Positions 25,789 to 37,439 of a DNA stretch of 47,049 nt are shown here, piece by piece; within the stretch, counting starts at the first letter, position 1; every line of letters starts with the position of its first letter. The notes under the pieces are model-generated. The model was given only the letters and a program-made list of their open reading frames with translations. It made no database searches and had not been told where the DNA came from. The stretch is from JACKFB01 sp041389525 (GTDB lineage Bacteria > Myxococcota_A > UBA9042 > PHBI01 > JACKFB01). The DNA is taken from assembly GCA_041389525.1 (NCBI GenBank), contig JAWKRR010000056.1:1-47049 (forward strand), given 5' to 3'. A program made the translations under genes and the position numbers.

Positions 25789-26009
25789 GCGCGCGCGTTG
25801 ACAACCGAATAGCATTACTTCGAGCGGCGCGGTGGTGCCGCAACACCGCGCAGCGCTCGAAATCCGCGCGAACGTTGAAGCCGCAAGGCACTCCGACGCG
25901 ACGCGGCCACGTTCTTGCTGTCCAAGCACCCTCATCGCACCCCGACTCGAGCCTCCGCTCGAAACCGGGATTGCAGGTCCCCGAGATCAATGCGAGATTT
26001 CGAGGGGCT
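25789..26009 (+). promoter_or_regulatory. CRISPR leader
   Basis: The 221 nt between cas2 and the first repeat have no ORF. A TTGACA at 25798-25803 may be a -35 box. The last repeat of the array is the degenerate one, which fixes the leader on this side. Near 25874 TTGAAGC, then CACTCCG, resemble the two repeat ends and may be a relic. Confidence 0.6.
25819..25861. other. Long stem-loop in the leader, just after cas2
   Basis: TTCGAGCG-GCGCGGTG pairs with CACCGCGC-AG-CGCTCGAA, giving 16 base pairs with a 2-nt bulge and the loop GTGCCGCAA. It starts 31 nt after the cas2 stop. It may end the cas2 transcript, though no T-run follows, or serve the leader as a DNA structure. Confidence 0.6.
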
Positions 26010-29000
26010 GCCACTCCGGGCCTCAGCGCCCGGCCCCATTGAAGCATCCGCGCCTGCGAGTCGATGAACGCCTCCGACGACTTGCCACTCCGGCCTCAGC
26101 GCCCGGCCCCATTGAAGCGCCGATGCGCGTCATCGAGAAGATGGAATCAAGCCACTCCGGCCTCAGCGCCCGGCCCCATTGAAGCTTCGTGGGCGACACC
26201 GTCCACATCGTCAACGGCACGGGCCACCTGGGCCTCAGCGCCCGGCCCCATTGAAGCGCCATCGTCGCTGGGGCAGGGTCAGGTCGGCGGCCACCTGGGC
26301 CTCAGCGCCCGGCCCCATTGAAGCGCGTTCACCGTCATCGCCGAGCCCCGGCTCGCAAGCACCAGGCCTCAGCGCCTGGCCCCACGTCGGCTGCGGCTGC
26401 GCCTGGCGTACCAGATGACGGCCACTCCGGGCCTCAGCGCCCGGCCCGAAGCGCCTTCCTTCCTCGCGCCTCCTTGGCATCCAGCCGCGCCGCCACCTGG
26501 CCTCAGCGCCCGGCCCAGCTGGAAGCATGTCGGCCCTCAGCGCGATGTTGGCCTGCGTGACTTGGCCACCCGGGCCTCAGCGCCCGGCCCCATTGAAGCG
26601 GAGGGACCCGTCGGGTGGTGCGCCCTGTGTCCCTGCCACCTGGGGCCTCAGCGCCCGGCCCCATCAGCAGCACCGCGGACGGCAACCGCGGCCCTGTGGC
26701 CACTCCTTGGGGCCTCAGCGCCCGGCCCCATTGAAGCCGCCAGCTGGCAGCAATTGCCGGTTGCTCGCTCGGGTCACCCGCCTCGTCGCCCGGCCCCATT
26801 GAAGCCCGCGTCCGTCGGCGTCGTCGAGGTGTACGGCATGCCACTCCAGGGGCCTCAGCGCCCGGCCCCATTGAAGCGGGACGGTCTGCGCTAGCGCCCA
26901 TCTCCATCTCACGGCCACTCCTGGGCCTCAGCGCCCGGCCCCATTGAAGCCTCGCGCATCAGCTCGCGCATCAGCTTGTACTGTGACGCCACTCCTGGGC
27001 CTCAGCGCCCGGCCCCATTGAAGCTCCGGTGGTCACCCGTACTGGCCGAGACGCGCCACCCTGGGCCTCAGCGCCCGGCCCCATTGAAGCGCAGCGCCGC
27101 GCTGGGCATCCCCCACTTCACGCCGCCACCTCCGGCCTCAGCGCCCGGCCCCATTGAAGCGACATGCTCGTGAACGGCCATCGGGTCGACGCGTCAAGGG
27201 CCACCTGGGCCTCAGCGCCCGGCCCCATTGAAGCCGGGCATGGACAGTGCGCCTGTGATCACCATGCTTCGCGGCCACCCGGCCTCATGCCCGGCCCCAT
27301 TGAAGCGTGCGGGGGCGGGGCATCACGCGACCAGCACCAAGCCACTCCGGGCCTCAGCGCCCGGCCCCATTGAAGCAACACGACCGATAGCGGCGACGGC
27401 GTGTCGAAGTTCGCGCCACCGGCCTCAGCGCCCGGCCCCATTGAAGCATGCTGCCGGGGTGCCTCACGCTGCCCTGCCTGCCACTCCGGCCCCAGCGCCC
27501 CGGCCCGCTTGAAGCCAGTTCGAGTAGCCGCTGATGCCGACCGCCCTGGCTGCCACCTGGGCCTCCTCAGCGCCTGGCCCCATTGAAGGCCAAGTTGAAG
27601 GCGCCGGGCTCGTGAGTTCAACGCCAACGGCCTCAGCGCCCGGCCCCATTGAAGCGTGACATTGCTGCCGTAGGTTGACCTGACGCGTTCCGCCACCTGC
27701 CGGGCCTCAGCGCCCGGCCCCATTGAAGCTTGGTCACGCGCGCCTTCATGACCGCGTTCTTCAGCGCGGCCACCTGGGGCCTCAGCGCCCGGCCCCATTG
27801 AAGCGGCTCGGGCGTGGTCTCGGCCATCCCGGCGAGGCTGCCACCTGGGCCTCAGCGCCCGCCCCATTGAAGCGACTGGCCCGCCATCATGGCGCGGCGC
27901 CACCCGGGCCTCAGCGCCCGGCCCCATTGAAGCAGACGTGGCTTGGGCACCTTCGGCGCTTTCACGGCCAGCGCCACTCCGGGCCTCAGCGCCCGGCCCC
28001 ATTGAAGCCGGCGTCGCTGGGAGTACGTCTCGCGGCTTTTGCGGCTACCTGCCTCAGCGCCCGGCCCCATTGAAGCCAGGCGCCTGCTTCCGCTTCCACC
28101 GCCTCCTCCGCCGGCCACCTGGCCTCAGCGCCCGGCCCGGCTGGTAGCTTTCTTCGACTCCGGCCAGCCGTCCGCGGTCGCTGCGCCACCTTGGGCCTCA
28201 GCGCACTGGCCCATTGAAGCCTCGAGGAGCGGCGGCCAGCACTCGGCGGGTACGTCGCCACGGCCTTCAGCGCCTGGCCCCAGCCGAAAGCCGGGAATGG
28301 GCCGCGAAGTACTTCGTGACCGCGAGAAAGTTCCGGCCACCCAGCTCTTCAGCACCGGCCTCATTGAAGCACCCGGCGCTCGTCCGCGAGGTCGACCTCT
28401 CGGCACGGCCACCTAAATTTCAGCGCCCGGCCCCATTGAAGCGTTCCGGGCGGCGACCGCGGGAGATCGTCGCCCGCGCCACCTGGGCCTCAGCGCCCGG
28501 CCCCATTGAAGCTCCAGCGCCGCCGTGCTCGGCCTTGGCACGCGAGGCCACCCGGGCCTCAGCGCCCGGCCCCATTGAAGCATCGACGACGATCACCGCC
28601 GCCTCGTCCCCGCGGCCGAGCCACTCCGGGCCTCAGCGCCCGGCCCCATTGAAGCAAGCGACCCGGTCATGTACGTCCGCAACCTGGGCGCCGCCACTCC
28701 GGGCCTCAGCGCCCGGCCCCATTGAAGCAGCGCGGTGCGGATGTCGGCGGTGATGGTCGCGCTGGCCACTCCAGCCTCAGCGCCCGGCCCCATTGAAGCG
28801 GGAATGACGGCGACTACGACATCGCCGTCGAGGCGCCACCCGGCCTCAGCGCCTGGCCCTGCATGTTGGCGCCACGGCGGTCACGGTGCGGGTGTTGGCG
28901 ATGAGCGGCCACTCCGGGCCTCAGCGCCCGGCCCCATTGAAGCGGTCTCCGGTGCGAGCGGGGTGCATCCCCTGACCTCGGCCACCTGGGGCCTCAGCGC

Positions 29001-31738
29001 CCGGCCCCATTGAAGCCTGACGACCCACTGACCTCGAAGTGGGGCGGCAAGCCACTCCGGGCCTCAGCGCCCGGCCCATTGAAGCGTGGCGTAGGCGCCT
29101 TCGTCAGCAGTCGATGACCTGCCACCAGCTCTCAGCGCCCGGCCCCATTGAAGCTCGACTCGAACGGGTACGCATCCTGCAGCAGCCGTCCGCCTCAGCG
29201 CCACCCCATTGGAGCCCGCCCGCCAGGAGTGCCAGTGCAGGCTCTCGACGCGCCACCCGGGCCTCAGCGCCCGGCCCCACTGAAGCCGCAGTAGCGCCCG
29301 CGACGACGGAAAGACATCGCCGAGGCCACCCGGGCCTCAGCGCCTGTCTCATTGAAGCTCCGTCTCCACGTCGTACTCCAGCGCCGCCTTCGGCCACCCA
29401 CAGGCTCACAGCGCCCGGCCCCATTGAAGTCACTGCGGCTGATTGCTCACGGGTCGTAACGGCCACCCCAGCCTCAGCCCGGCCCCATTGAAGCGAAGTC
29501 GTCGATGATTTGCGACTTTCCCGCGTTGGTGCCACCCGGGCCTCAGCGCCGGGCCCCATTGAAGCGAGACAGGTGTCCGTGGAGGCCGTCGACGGGCCAC
29601 TCTGGCCCCAGCGCCCGGCCCCATTGAAGGAGGCCTGACACTGGCCGCGGCTCGCCGGCCACTCCGGGCCTCAGCGCCCGGCCCCATTGAAGCTTCGGCC
29701 AGGGAGAAACGACAGCGTGACCGGCCTTCGCCACTCCGGGGCCTCAGCGGCCCTATTGAAGCAGCCGCCACCCCGAGGCGCAAGCGGGCGGCGCGCCACT
29801 CCGGCCTCAAGGGCCCCATTGAAGCAACACACGCCCCCGGCCCTTTCGGGCTGGTCTGTCCGAGCCACCCAGGGCCTCAGCGCCCGGCCCCATTGAAGTC
29901 CTGGCTGCTGCCGGCTGACGCGGGCCGCTCGTCCACTCCAGGCCTCAGCGCCCACCATTGAAGCGGTTTGGCCATGCAGATGGGCGTGGCTGCTGCCCGG
30001 AGCCACCTGGCCTTCAGCGCCCGGCCCCATCGAAGCCGGGTCGTCGCGCCGCGGATTCCGCTGGTGTGGAACTGCCACCTGGCCTCAGCGCCCGGCCCCA
30101 TTGAAGCACACTGGCGCCCATCTCGTAGCCGTAGCTCGTCTTGCTACTCCGGGGCCTCAGCGCCCGGCCCCATTGAAGCGGTGAGGCATTCCCGGCGGGC
30201 ACGATTCTACGCGGGCCACCTTAGCCTCAGCGCCCGGCCCTATTGAAGCCCCTCGAGTCCGTTGGTGCCTCCCGAGATGGTCAGGCGCCACTCCGGGCCT
30301 CGCGCCTGCCCTACTGAAGCACGTGGCGCGACCGCGCCGACCGCGTAGGTGGTCGGCGCTACCCAGCCTCAGCGCCCGGCCCATTGGAAGCTGAAGCTCG
30401 AGGACGTAGCTGGCGGCTTCGTTGGCCACCTGGCTTCAGCGCCCGGCCCATTGAAGCGCCTGGCTCCGTTCCGGGGCCGCTTGCCGGAGCCACTTCCGGG
30501 CCTCAGGGCCCGGCCCCATTGAAGCATGACAACGCGCACCGGCCCAACACCGCGCCGATGCCCGGGCCTCAGCGCCCGGCCCTCGAAGCGGCGTCGGGCG
30601 CGGTACGCGGCGATTGCTGGGGTCGGCCACCCGGGCCTCAGCGCTCCGGCCCCATTGAAGCCAGAACTTCCCCACGTCGGGCGTGCGGACGATGGCCAGG
30701 CCACTCCGGGCCTCAGCGCCCGGCCCCATTGCCAAGCCTTCTCGCCCCATGCGAGGGCGACCACCTCGACGGGGTCGCTACCCGGGCCTCAGCGCCCGGC
30801 CCCATTGAAGCAAGTCGCAGCCTTACGCGTTCCGAAACCCTGTGCGCGCCAATTAGCCTCAGCGCCTCGGCCCCATTGGGACCAACGGCTTTAAGGTCAA
30901 GTGGCCCGCATCCGACGCCACTGCCACCCCAGCGCCCGGCCCCATTGAAGTACTTCGTCACCGCGGACGAGGGCGCGCGCGTGACGCGGGCCACCCAGCC
31001 TCAGCGCCCGGCCCCATTGAAGCGCCAGCACCATCCGCTCGCCGTGCAGTCACGCGAGGAAGACCCGAGTCTCAACGCAGTCGACGACCATTGAAGCGCC
31101 AGCACCATCCGCCCGCCGTAGTCGTCACCGTAGTGCCACCCGGGCCTCAGCGCCTGGCCCCATTGAAGCAGACACCGCGCGTTGCCCAGTCGCCGTTCAC
31201 TTGTTGCCACCCAGGCCCCAGCGCCCGGCCCCATTGAGCAGGAAGACGGTGGCGTCGATGGCCACGACGCGGAGGCCACTCCGGGCCTCAGCGCCCGGCC
31301 CCATTGAAGCGAGGCCGAGGAAGCGACCACCGAAGCGGAGGCCAAGGGCCATCTGGGCCTCAGCGCCCGGCCCCATTGAAGCATTCCGTCGCCGAACACG
31401 ATGGAGCGAAAGCCCTCCTCGGCCACTCGGGCCTCAGCGCCCGGCCCCATTGAAGCAGCATCGGCGAGAACCTGGTCAGCATGTCCCCGGCGCCACTCCG
31501 GGCCTCAGCGCCCGGCCCCATTGAAGCGCGAATTGCGCGGCCACAGGCCTACCCGCGCGCGGCCACCCGGCCTCAGCGCCCGGCCCCATTGAAGCACCTG
31601 CACCGGTCGAAGGGCGCGCCCGCGTCCGGGCCACCTGGGCCTCACCGCCCGGCCCCATTGAGGCACGAAGAACGCTTGGTTGGTCTGCGTGACCGGCACC
31701 CGCCACTCCGGGCCCGAGATCCCGGCCCCATTGAGTCC
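26010..31738 (+). CRISPR. Type I-G CRISPR array, about 82 repeats
   Basis: I count about 82 repeats of about 36 bp with spacers of about 30-40 bp (period near 71). The repeat begins GCCACTCCGGG, GCCACCTGGG or GCCACCCGGG, has a stem CCGGGC-CTCAGC-GCCCGG and ends CCCCATTGAAGC. Its end is the best conserved part. Transcription is from the cas2 side: the last repeat (31703-31738) is altered in the middle and ends TTGAGTC. Many internal repeats lack bases or differ, for example near 26360-26395, 26430-26452, 26640-26670, 28830-28862 and 29190-29216. ORFs across the array, repeating 'GPQRPAPLK', are artefacts of the repeat. Spacer targets cannot be told from the window. Confidence 0.97.
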
Positions 31739-31769
31739 GCCGCGCAGTGGGCCAGCCCCGAGCCTCCGG

Positions 31770-32876
<1,107 letters not shown>

Positions 32877-32964
32877 AGCGGCCTCCGGAGCGGGAATCCG
32901 GGCAGTATAGAGAGTTTGCGACGGTCGTCGACAGGGGGCGCGCGGGGCGGGGCGCGGCGGGGTG

Positions 32965-33276
32965 TCAGGCGACGAGGCGGGCGAGGAGCAGGGCGAGGCT
33001 GAGCGCGGTGAGGGCGAGCAGGGCGTAGAGGGTGACGGCGGCGGCGCGGTCGGCGGTGCGGGAGGGCGAGCGGCCGCCGCGGGTGAGCAGGCCGTGGACG
33101 GCGGCTGAGGCGAGGACGCCGGGGACGGGGCCGGCGAGGCGCATGACCAGCGCGCAGACGGCGATGACGAGGGCGAAGACGGGCCAGCCGACGGCCTCGG
33201 GCAGGCCGGTGGCGAGGCCCACGGCGAGCATGGCGGCGGCGCCGAGGAGGGGGCTGGCGACGTCGATGGGGTTCAC
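32965..33276 (-). CDS. Small membrane protein, unknown
   Basis: A 103-residue protein starting with GTG 33276, preceded by AGGAG at a good distance. Three hydrophobic stretches are visible ('LLGAAAMLAVGLATGLP', 'VFALVIAVCALVMRLA', 'LYALLALTALSLALLLARLV'), with a basic loop between the second and third. No family recognised. It lies upstream of the Cys-rich lipoprotein on the same strand, 88 nt away. Confidence 0.65.
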   Translation of the reverse strand: MNPIDVASPLLGAAAMLAVGLATGLPEAVGWPVFALVIAVCALVMRLAGPVPGVLASAAVHGLLTRGGRSPSRTADRAAAVTLYALLALTALSLALLLARLVA

Positions 33277-33480
33277 GGGGGCTCCTGTGCGCGGCGGTGG
33301 GCGCGGGCTGGCAGGCGGAGACTAGCACTTGGGGGCGCTTGGGGAACCGCGGCGCGTGGGGGTCGGGTCCGGGTCACGACCCCCATATGACCCCCGCCTC
33401 GGGGGCGCTGCGAGCGGGCCGCGGTGCGCTTGCGGTCAGCGCCGTCGGGGCGGATGATGCGCTGTCTTCATGGAGGTCTC

Positions 33481-35160
33481 ATGCGCGCGTTTTCACTCGG
33501 ACTTGTCTTGCTCGTGGCGCTGGCGGCCCCGGGGTGCGGCGGCGAGGACGGCGACGGCGGCGACGCGGACGCGGCCGGCACGGACTCGGTGGTGACGCCT
33601 GATTCCGTCGTCGACGCGGGGCCCGACGGCGACGCGGCGAGCGACTCGGGCGCCGACAGCGCGGGCGACTCCGACGCGGTAGTGCCGACAGCGGTGCTCG
33701 ACGCGGCGGCGATGAACGCGCTGTGCGCCGAGGCTCTCACGAATGCCTGCGCGTGGGTCGAGCAGTGCCAGGCGGCCGGGTTCTCGAAGTGCTCGGACTG
33801 GCCTGGATACGCGAACTTTGAGAAGTCCTGCGCGGGCATCGCCGCCGCGATCACCAGCGGCGCCGTCGAGGTCAGCGCCGCGCGCGCGGCCGAGTGCCGG
33901 GCCAGCTTCGTCGCGCCAAGCTGCAAGGAGTGGCCGCCGCCGATCTTCGACCCGCCGTGCCGCGGCTTGGCGACGCCCCGGGTCGCGGTGGGCGGCGAGT
34001 GCAAGGCAGCAAACACGTGGGCCTCGCAATGTGTTGGCGGCTACTGCGGTGTCGACGCCGACGCGTGCGGCGGCAAGTGCCGCAGCTACGCCGCGACGGG
34101 GGCTAGCTGCCCGAACTACGTCGAGTGCGACCCGCTGACGGCGTACTGCGACGCACAAAAATGCACCGCGTGGGGCGCCGACGGGCAAAGCTGCGAGTCG
34201 ACCCTGTGCGGCGCCGGACTTCGTTGCGACCCGGTCGCGCTGAAGTGCATCGTCCCCAAACCCGTGGGCGCGTCCTGCGAACGGAGCGCCCAGTGCGAGC
34301 GGCCCAACACCTGCAGCCCGAGCGGCAAGTGCGCCGCGACCGTGCCCATCGGCGGCGACTGCGATTCGGACGCGAACTGCCCCGCCGGCGCCGTGTGCGT
34401 GCACCTCGCCGACCCGGGCGTGTGCTTCGAGCTCGCCTCCACCGGCGAGCCCTGCCCCGCCCCCGGCAGCGGCGGCTGCGTCGAAGACCACATCTGCGCG
34501 CGAACCGGCGACAGCGACGCCACCACCTGCCAGCGCTTCGGCCGCGACGGCGACCCGTGCAGCGACGGCGTGCCGTGCGCCCAGGGCTTCTACTGCGACC
34601 GCACCCCCGAGCCGTGGGTGTGCCGCCCCGTCGGCGGCCCCGGCGACCCCTGCAACAGCGCCAGCAACGACAGCCCGACCATCCCGTGCCTGCCCGGCCT
34701 CTCCTGCGTCGCCGACCAGTGCCGCAGCCCCGGAGTCGACGGCGCGGTCTGCAACCCCGGCTACCAAGGCAGCTGCGCGGAGGGCTTCTGGTGCGACGAC
34801 GTCAGCGCGGAGTGCAAAGCCGCCGGCGCCGCGTCCGCCCCCTGCGCCCCCTACATCACCGGGTCCTGCGCCGCCCCCCTGTGGTGCGCCCCCGAGACCA
34901 GCACCTGCCAGCCCCCCAGCGCCCTCGGCGGCCCCTGCTTCACCGTCTGGACCTCGTGCGACGCGGCGACTTACTGCGGCTGCCCCGCCGGCCAAACCTG
35001 CGAGCTCGGCCCCTCCGGCGGCCAGCGCTGCCTCGCCAAGAAGAGCGACGACGCCCTGTGCAACTCCACGGACGAGTGCATCGGTGGCAGCTGCCTCTCC
35101 AACGGCGTTGACCCCCCACGCTGCACGACCCCAGTCCCGCCGCCCGTCTGCGACCCCTGA
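33481..35160 (+). CDS. Cys-rich lipoprotein with Dickkopf/EGF-like modules
   Basis: ATG 33481, with GGAGG upstream, gives a 559-residue lipoprotein: signal 'FSLGLVLLVALAAPGC' with the lipid Cys near residue 19. An Asp/Ser/Ala linker runs to about residue 70. A helical Cys domain (about 75-180, 'CAWVEQCQAAGFSKCSDWPGY') is followed by 10 or more modules of the kind 'GASCERSAQCERPNTCSPSGKC' and 'GEPCPAPGSGGCVEDHICARTG', each with three to four disulfides. It ends 'PPPVCDP'. The pattern is common in predatory and social myxobacteria. Likely a surface adhesin or binding protein. Confidence 0.88.
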   Translation: MRAFSLGLVLLVALAAPGCGGEDGDGGDADAAGTDSVVTPDSVVDAGPDGDAASDSGADSAGDSDAVVPTAVLDAAAMNALCAEALTNACAWVEQCQAAGFSKCSDWPGYANFEKSCAGIAAAITSGAVEVSAARAAECRASFVAPSCKEWPPPIFDPPCRGLATPRVAVGGECKAANTWASQCVGGYCGVDADACGGKCRSYAATGASCPNYVECDPLTAYCDAQKCTAWGADGQSCESTLCGAGLRCDPVALKCIVPKPVGASCERSAQCERPNTCSPSGKCAATVPIGGDCDSDANCPAGAVCVHLADPGVCFELASTGEPCPAPGSGGCVEDHICARTGDSDATTCQRFGRDGDPCSDGVPCAQGFYCDRTPEPWVCRPVGGPGDPCNSASNDSPTIPCLPGLSCVADQCRSPGVDGAVCNPGYQGSCAEGFWCDDVSAECKAAGAASAPCAPYITGSCAAPLWCAPETSTCQPPSALGGPCFTVWTSCDAATYCGCPAGQTCELGPSGGQRCLAKKSDDALCNSTDECIGGSCLSNGVDPPRCTTPVPPPVCDP

Positions 35161-35165
35161 GCCCC

Positions 35166-35372
35166 ATGGACGGCGCCACCCAGCTGCTCGTCGCGATGAT
35201 CCTCGGCTCCTTCGGGGCCGGCTACTTCGTGTACGGCCGCAGCCAAAAGCGCGTCGTCGCCACCGTCGCCGGCCTCGCCCTCATGGTGGTCCCCGGCTTC
35301 ATCGGCAACCCCATCGGCCTCGCCCTGCTCTCGCTGGTCCTGCTGATCGCGCCCTGGTTCGTCCGCCTCTGA
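35166..35372 (+). CDS. Small two-to-three-helix membrane protein
   Basis: A 68-residue protein from ATG 35166, only 5 nt after the lipoprotein stop. It has an N-terminal segment 'LLVAMILGSFGAGYFVYGRSQKR' and two further hydrophobic stretches, ending 'IAPWFVRL'. The pattern 'GSFGAGYFVYGRKQ' with a final 'PFFIRL'-like end is found in a widespread family of short inner-membrane proteins, sometimes labelled amino acid transport protein without proof. Function unknown. Confidence 0.8.
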   Translation: MDGATQLLVAMILGSFGAGYFVYGRSQKRVVATVAGLALMVVPGFIGNPIGLALLSLVLLIAPWFVRL

Positions 35373-35385
35373 GCGGCGCTCGCCC

Positions 35386-35781
35386 TCAGCGCGCGTCGCA
35401 AGCGTACGGAAACTGCCCGGTCGGGTCGGTCGCGGGCTTGGCGACGCAGCCGTAGTAGACGTTGACCGGGTCCCAGCCGCAGACCTTGCCCTTGAGGCCG
35501 CAGTCCTCCGACTCGACGGTGCCCTCTTCGGTGCAGTAAATCGCGCGCTTCGGCGACTCACAGCAGCCCTCGTGCTGCACGGTGCCGCAGGCGCTCGCGG
35601 CCGCCTTGGGCTGCAGCTCGGTCTGCCCCGTGGGCTTCGGCGCGGTGGTCGTACCACCGGCCTGCTGCGCGCCGTTGACCTGCGTGGTCGCCGGCACCTG
35701 GATGTCGCCGCAGGCGGTCAGGCCGACGCCCAACGCGAGCAGCAGAAACGACAAGGCGGTGGTTCGCTGAAAGACAGTCAT
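35386..35781 (-). CDS. Small lipoprotein with six-Cys C-terminal domain
   Basis: Start ATG 35781 is chosen for its GGAGCC and signal peptide. The 131-residue product has a lipobox 'LTACG' near residue 24, a Thr/Pro/Gln-rich linker to about 60, and a compact domain with 'ACGTVQHEGCCES', 'YCTEEGTVESEDCGLKGKVCGW' and 'YYGCVAKP', ending 'FPYACDAR'. Similar short Cys domains occur in many myxobacterial lipoproteins. It converges with the small membrane protein gene. Confidence 0.75.
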   Translation of the reverse strand: MTVFQRTTALSFLLLALGVGLTACGDIQVPATTQVNGAQQAGGTTTAPKPTGQTELQPKAAASACGTVQHEGCCESPKRAIYCTEEGTVESEDCGLKGKVCGWDPVNVYYGCVAKPATDPTGQFPYACDAR

Positions 35782-35956
35782 GATGGCTCCATTCGCAGCG
35801 TGTGGCCGCGCATTCGCAGCGCAATCGGATGGGATCCCAACGGCCCATGCGCGCGATTTCGTGAGCACTTTTCGCCTCCGAGCGCGCCCGCCGGCCCGCC
35901 AGCCCGTTCGCATCCGCCCGGTGCGCGACGCCGCGCTTGGCCGTATGCTGCCCGCC

Positions 35957-37327
35957 ATGAAGACCCCTCCAGGACCACCGCCCGTCTCCCGCAACCCCCT
36001 CGCCCTGGCCCGCTACTTCCTGTCGATTCGGGGCGACATCATCAGCTTCGTCGGCCGCCGCTTCCGCGACTACGGCGACCTGTATTACGCCCAGCTCGGC
36101 AAGACGCGCCTGTACGTCACCCGCGACCCCGAGCAGGTCCGCGAGGTGCTGCAGACCAAGGGCCAGAGCTTCGGCAAGACCACCACCGGCAACGCGGCGC
36201 GCCAGCTAAAGCACGTCCTCGGCGACGGCCTGCTCAACTCCAACGGCGAGCTGTGGCGGCGTCAGCGGCGCCTCATCAACCCCGCGTTCGACCGCAAACG
36301 CGTGGAATCCCAAGCGCCCGACATGGTCGCCGAGACTCGGCGCATGCTCGATTCGTGGCCGAACGGCGGCCAGGTCGACCTCAGCCGCGAGATGATGCAC
36401 CTGACCCTGCGCATCGTCGCCCGCTCGCTCTTCGACCACGACGCCAGCGGCGACGCCGACACGGTGGCCCGCGCCATGGAGGCCCTGCGCGGCATGGTCT
36501 CGACGCCGATCTTTCTGCCGTCCTGGCTGCCCATCCCGGCGCTCCGCCGCGCCCAAAAAGCACTCTCGGACATGGACGACATCGTCTACGGCCTCATCGA
36601 CGAGCGCCTCCGCGACCCCGAGCGCACCGCCAGCCGCCCCGATCTGCTGAGCGCCATGGTGGCCTCGGTCGACCTCGACGGCGACGGCGGCTCCATGGAC
36701 CGCAAGCTCCTGCGCGACGAGGTCCTCACCCTCTTCCTCGCAGGCCACGAGACCACGTCCCACGCCCTGACCTGGACGCTCTACCTGCTGAGCCAGAACC
36801 CCGAGGCCCGCGCCGAGGTCCAGGCCGAGCTAAGCCGCGAGCTCGGCTCCTCCGAGGTGACCGCCGCCGATCTCGGGCGGTTGCCTCTCTTGGAAGCAGC
36901 GTTCAACGAGGGAATGCGCCTGTACCCGCCGGCCTACGTCATCTCGCGCATGGCGCTCGAAGACGTCGAGATCGGCGGCTACACCCTGCCCAAGGGCGCC
37001 GAAATCCTGGTCTGGATTTACTGGCTGCACCGCCACCCCGACCACTGGCCCGACCCCACCCGCTTCGACCTCCACCGCTTCGACCCCGAGGTCACCGCCG
37101 CCCGCCCCAAGACCGCGTTCATCCCCTTCGGCGCCGGCACCCGAAGCTGCATCGGCAAACACTTCGCGATGATGGAGGCCCGCCTCATCTTAGCGACGCT
37201 GCTGCAGCGGACCACCCTGGACCACGTCCACGGCCACGTCGTCGAGCTAGCCCCCGCGGTCACCCTGGCCCCGAAAAACGGCATGAAGATGCGAGTGCGC
37301 CACCGCGAGAGCGCCCCACCCGTCTAG
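35957..37327 (+). CDS. Cytochrome P450
   Basis: A 456-residue P450; ATG 35945, four codons earlier, is also possible. Conserved parts: proline-rich start 'PPGPPPVSRNPL', C-helix 'WRRQRRLINPAF', I-helix 'LAGHETTSHALTW', K-helix 'EGMR' (E-x-x-R), the 'PDHWPDPTRFDLHRFD' region, and heme loop 'FGAGTRSCIGKHFAMMEA' with the thiolate Cys. The soluble form without an N-terminal anchor is usual for bacteria. The style of the C-helix and heme loop resembles CYP110/CYP4-like clans that hydroxylate fatty acids or terpenoids. Substrate and redox partner are not evident; no ferredoxin gene is nearby. Confidence 0.95.
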   Translation: MKTPPGPPPVSRNPLALARYFLSIRGDIISFVGRRFRDYGDLYYAQLGKTRLYVTRDPEQVREVLQTKGQSFGKTTTGNAARQLKHVLGDGLLNSNGELWRRQRRLINPAFDRKRVESQAPDMVAETRRMLDSWPNGGQVDLSREMMHLTLRIVARSLFDHDASGDADTVARAMEALRGMVSTPIFLPSWLPIPALRRAQKALSDMDDIVYGLIDERLRDPERTASRPDLLSAMVASVDLDGDGGSMDRKLLRDEVLTLFLAGHETTSHALTWTLYLLSQNPEARAEVQAELSRELGSSEVTAADLGRLPLLEAAFNEGMRLYPPAYVISRMALEDVEIGGYTLPKGAEILVWIYWLHRHPDHWPDPTRFDLHRFDPEVTAARPKTAFIPFGAGTRSCIGKHFAMMEARLILATLLQRTTLDHVHGHVVELAPAVTLAPKNGMKMRVRHRESAPPV

Positions 37328-37403
37328 TTTCGCCGGGGGTTTGCACCCTCAAAGCCGCGGGCGAGCCGGCGAACGCTCGGGGCCGAGCGGCATCGCGCCG
37401 CGA

Positions 37404-37433
37404 TTGACACACAAACCGACCAGTTGGTATGTT
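37404..37433 (+). promoter_or_regulatory. TetR promoter with overlapping operator
   Basis: TTGACA (37404-37409) and TATGTT (37428-37433) are 18 nt apart. The imperfect palindrome ACCGACCAGTTGGT fills the spacer, a typical TetR-family operator position. The ATG at 37440 begins just 6 nt after the -10 box, so the transcript may have no leader. Confidence 0.55.
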
Positions 37434-37439
37434 GCGTTC

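Noticed and set aside
26010..31738. Many ORFs on both strands across the array repeating 'GPQRPAPLK', 'SAPGPIEA' or 'MGPGAEA'
   Set aside because: They are translations of the CRISPR repeat in different frames, not genes.
26010..31738. Array as a type I-E or I-F array
   Set aside because: The 36-bp repeat, cas4-cas1 fusion and csb genes fit I-G; no I-E or I-F genes are present.
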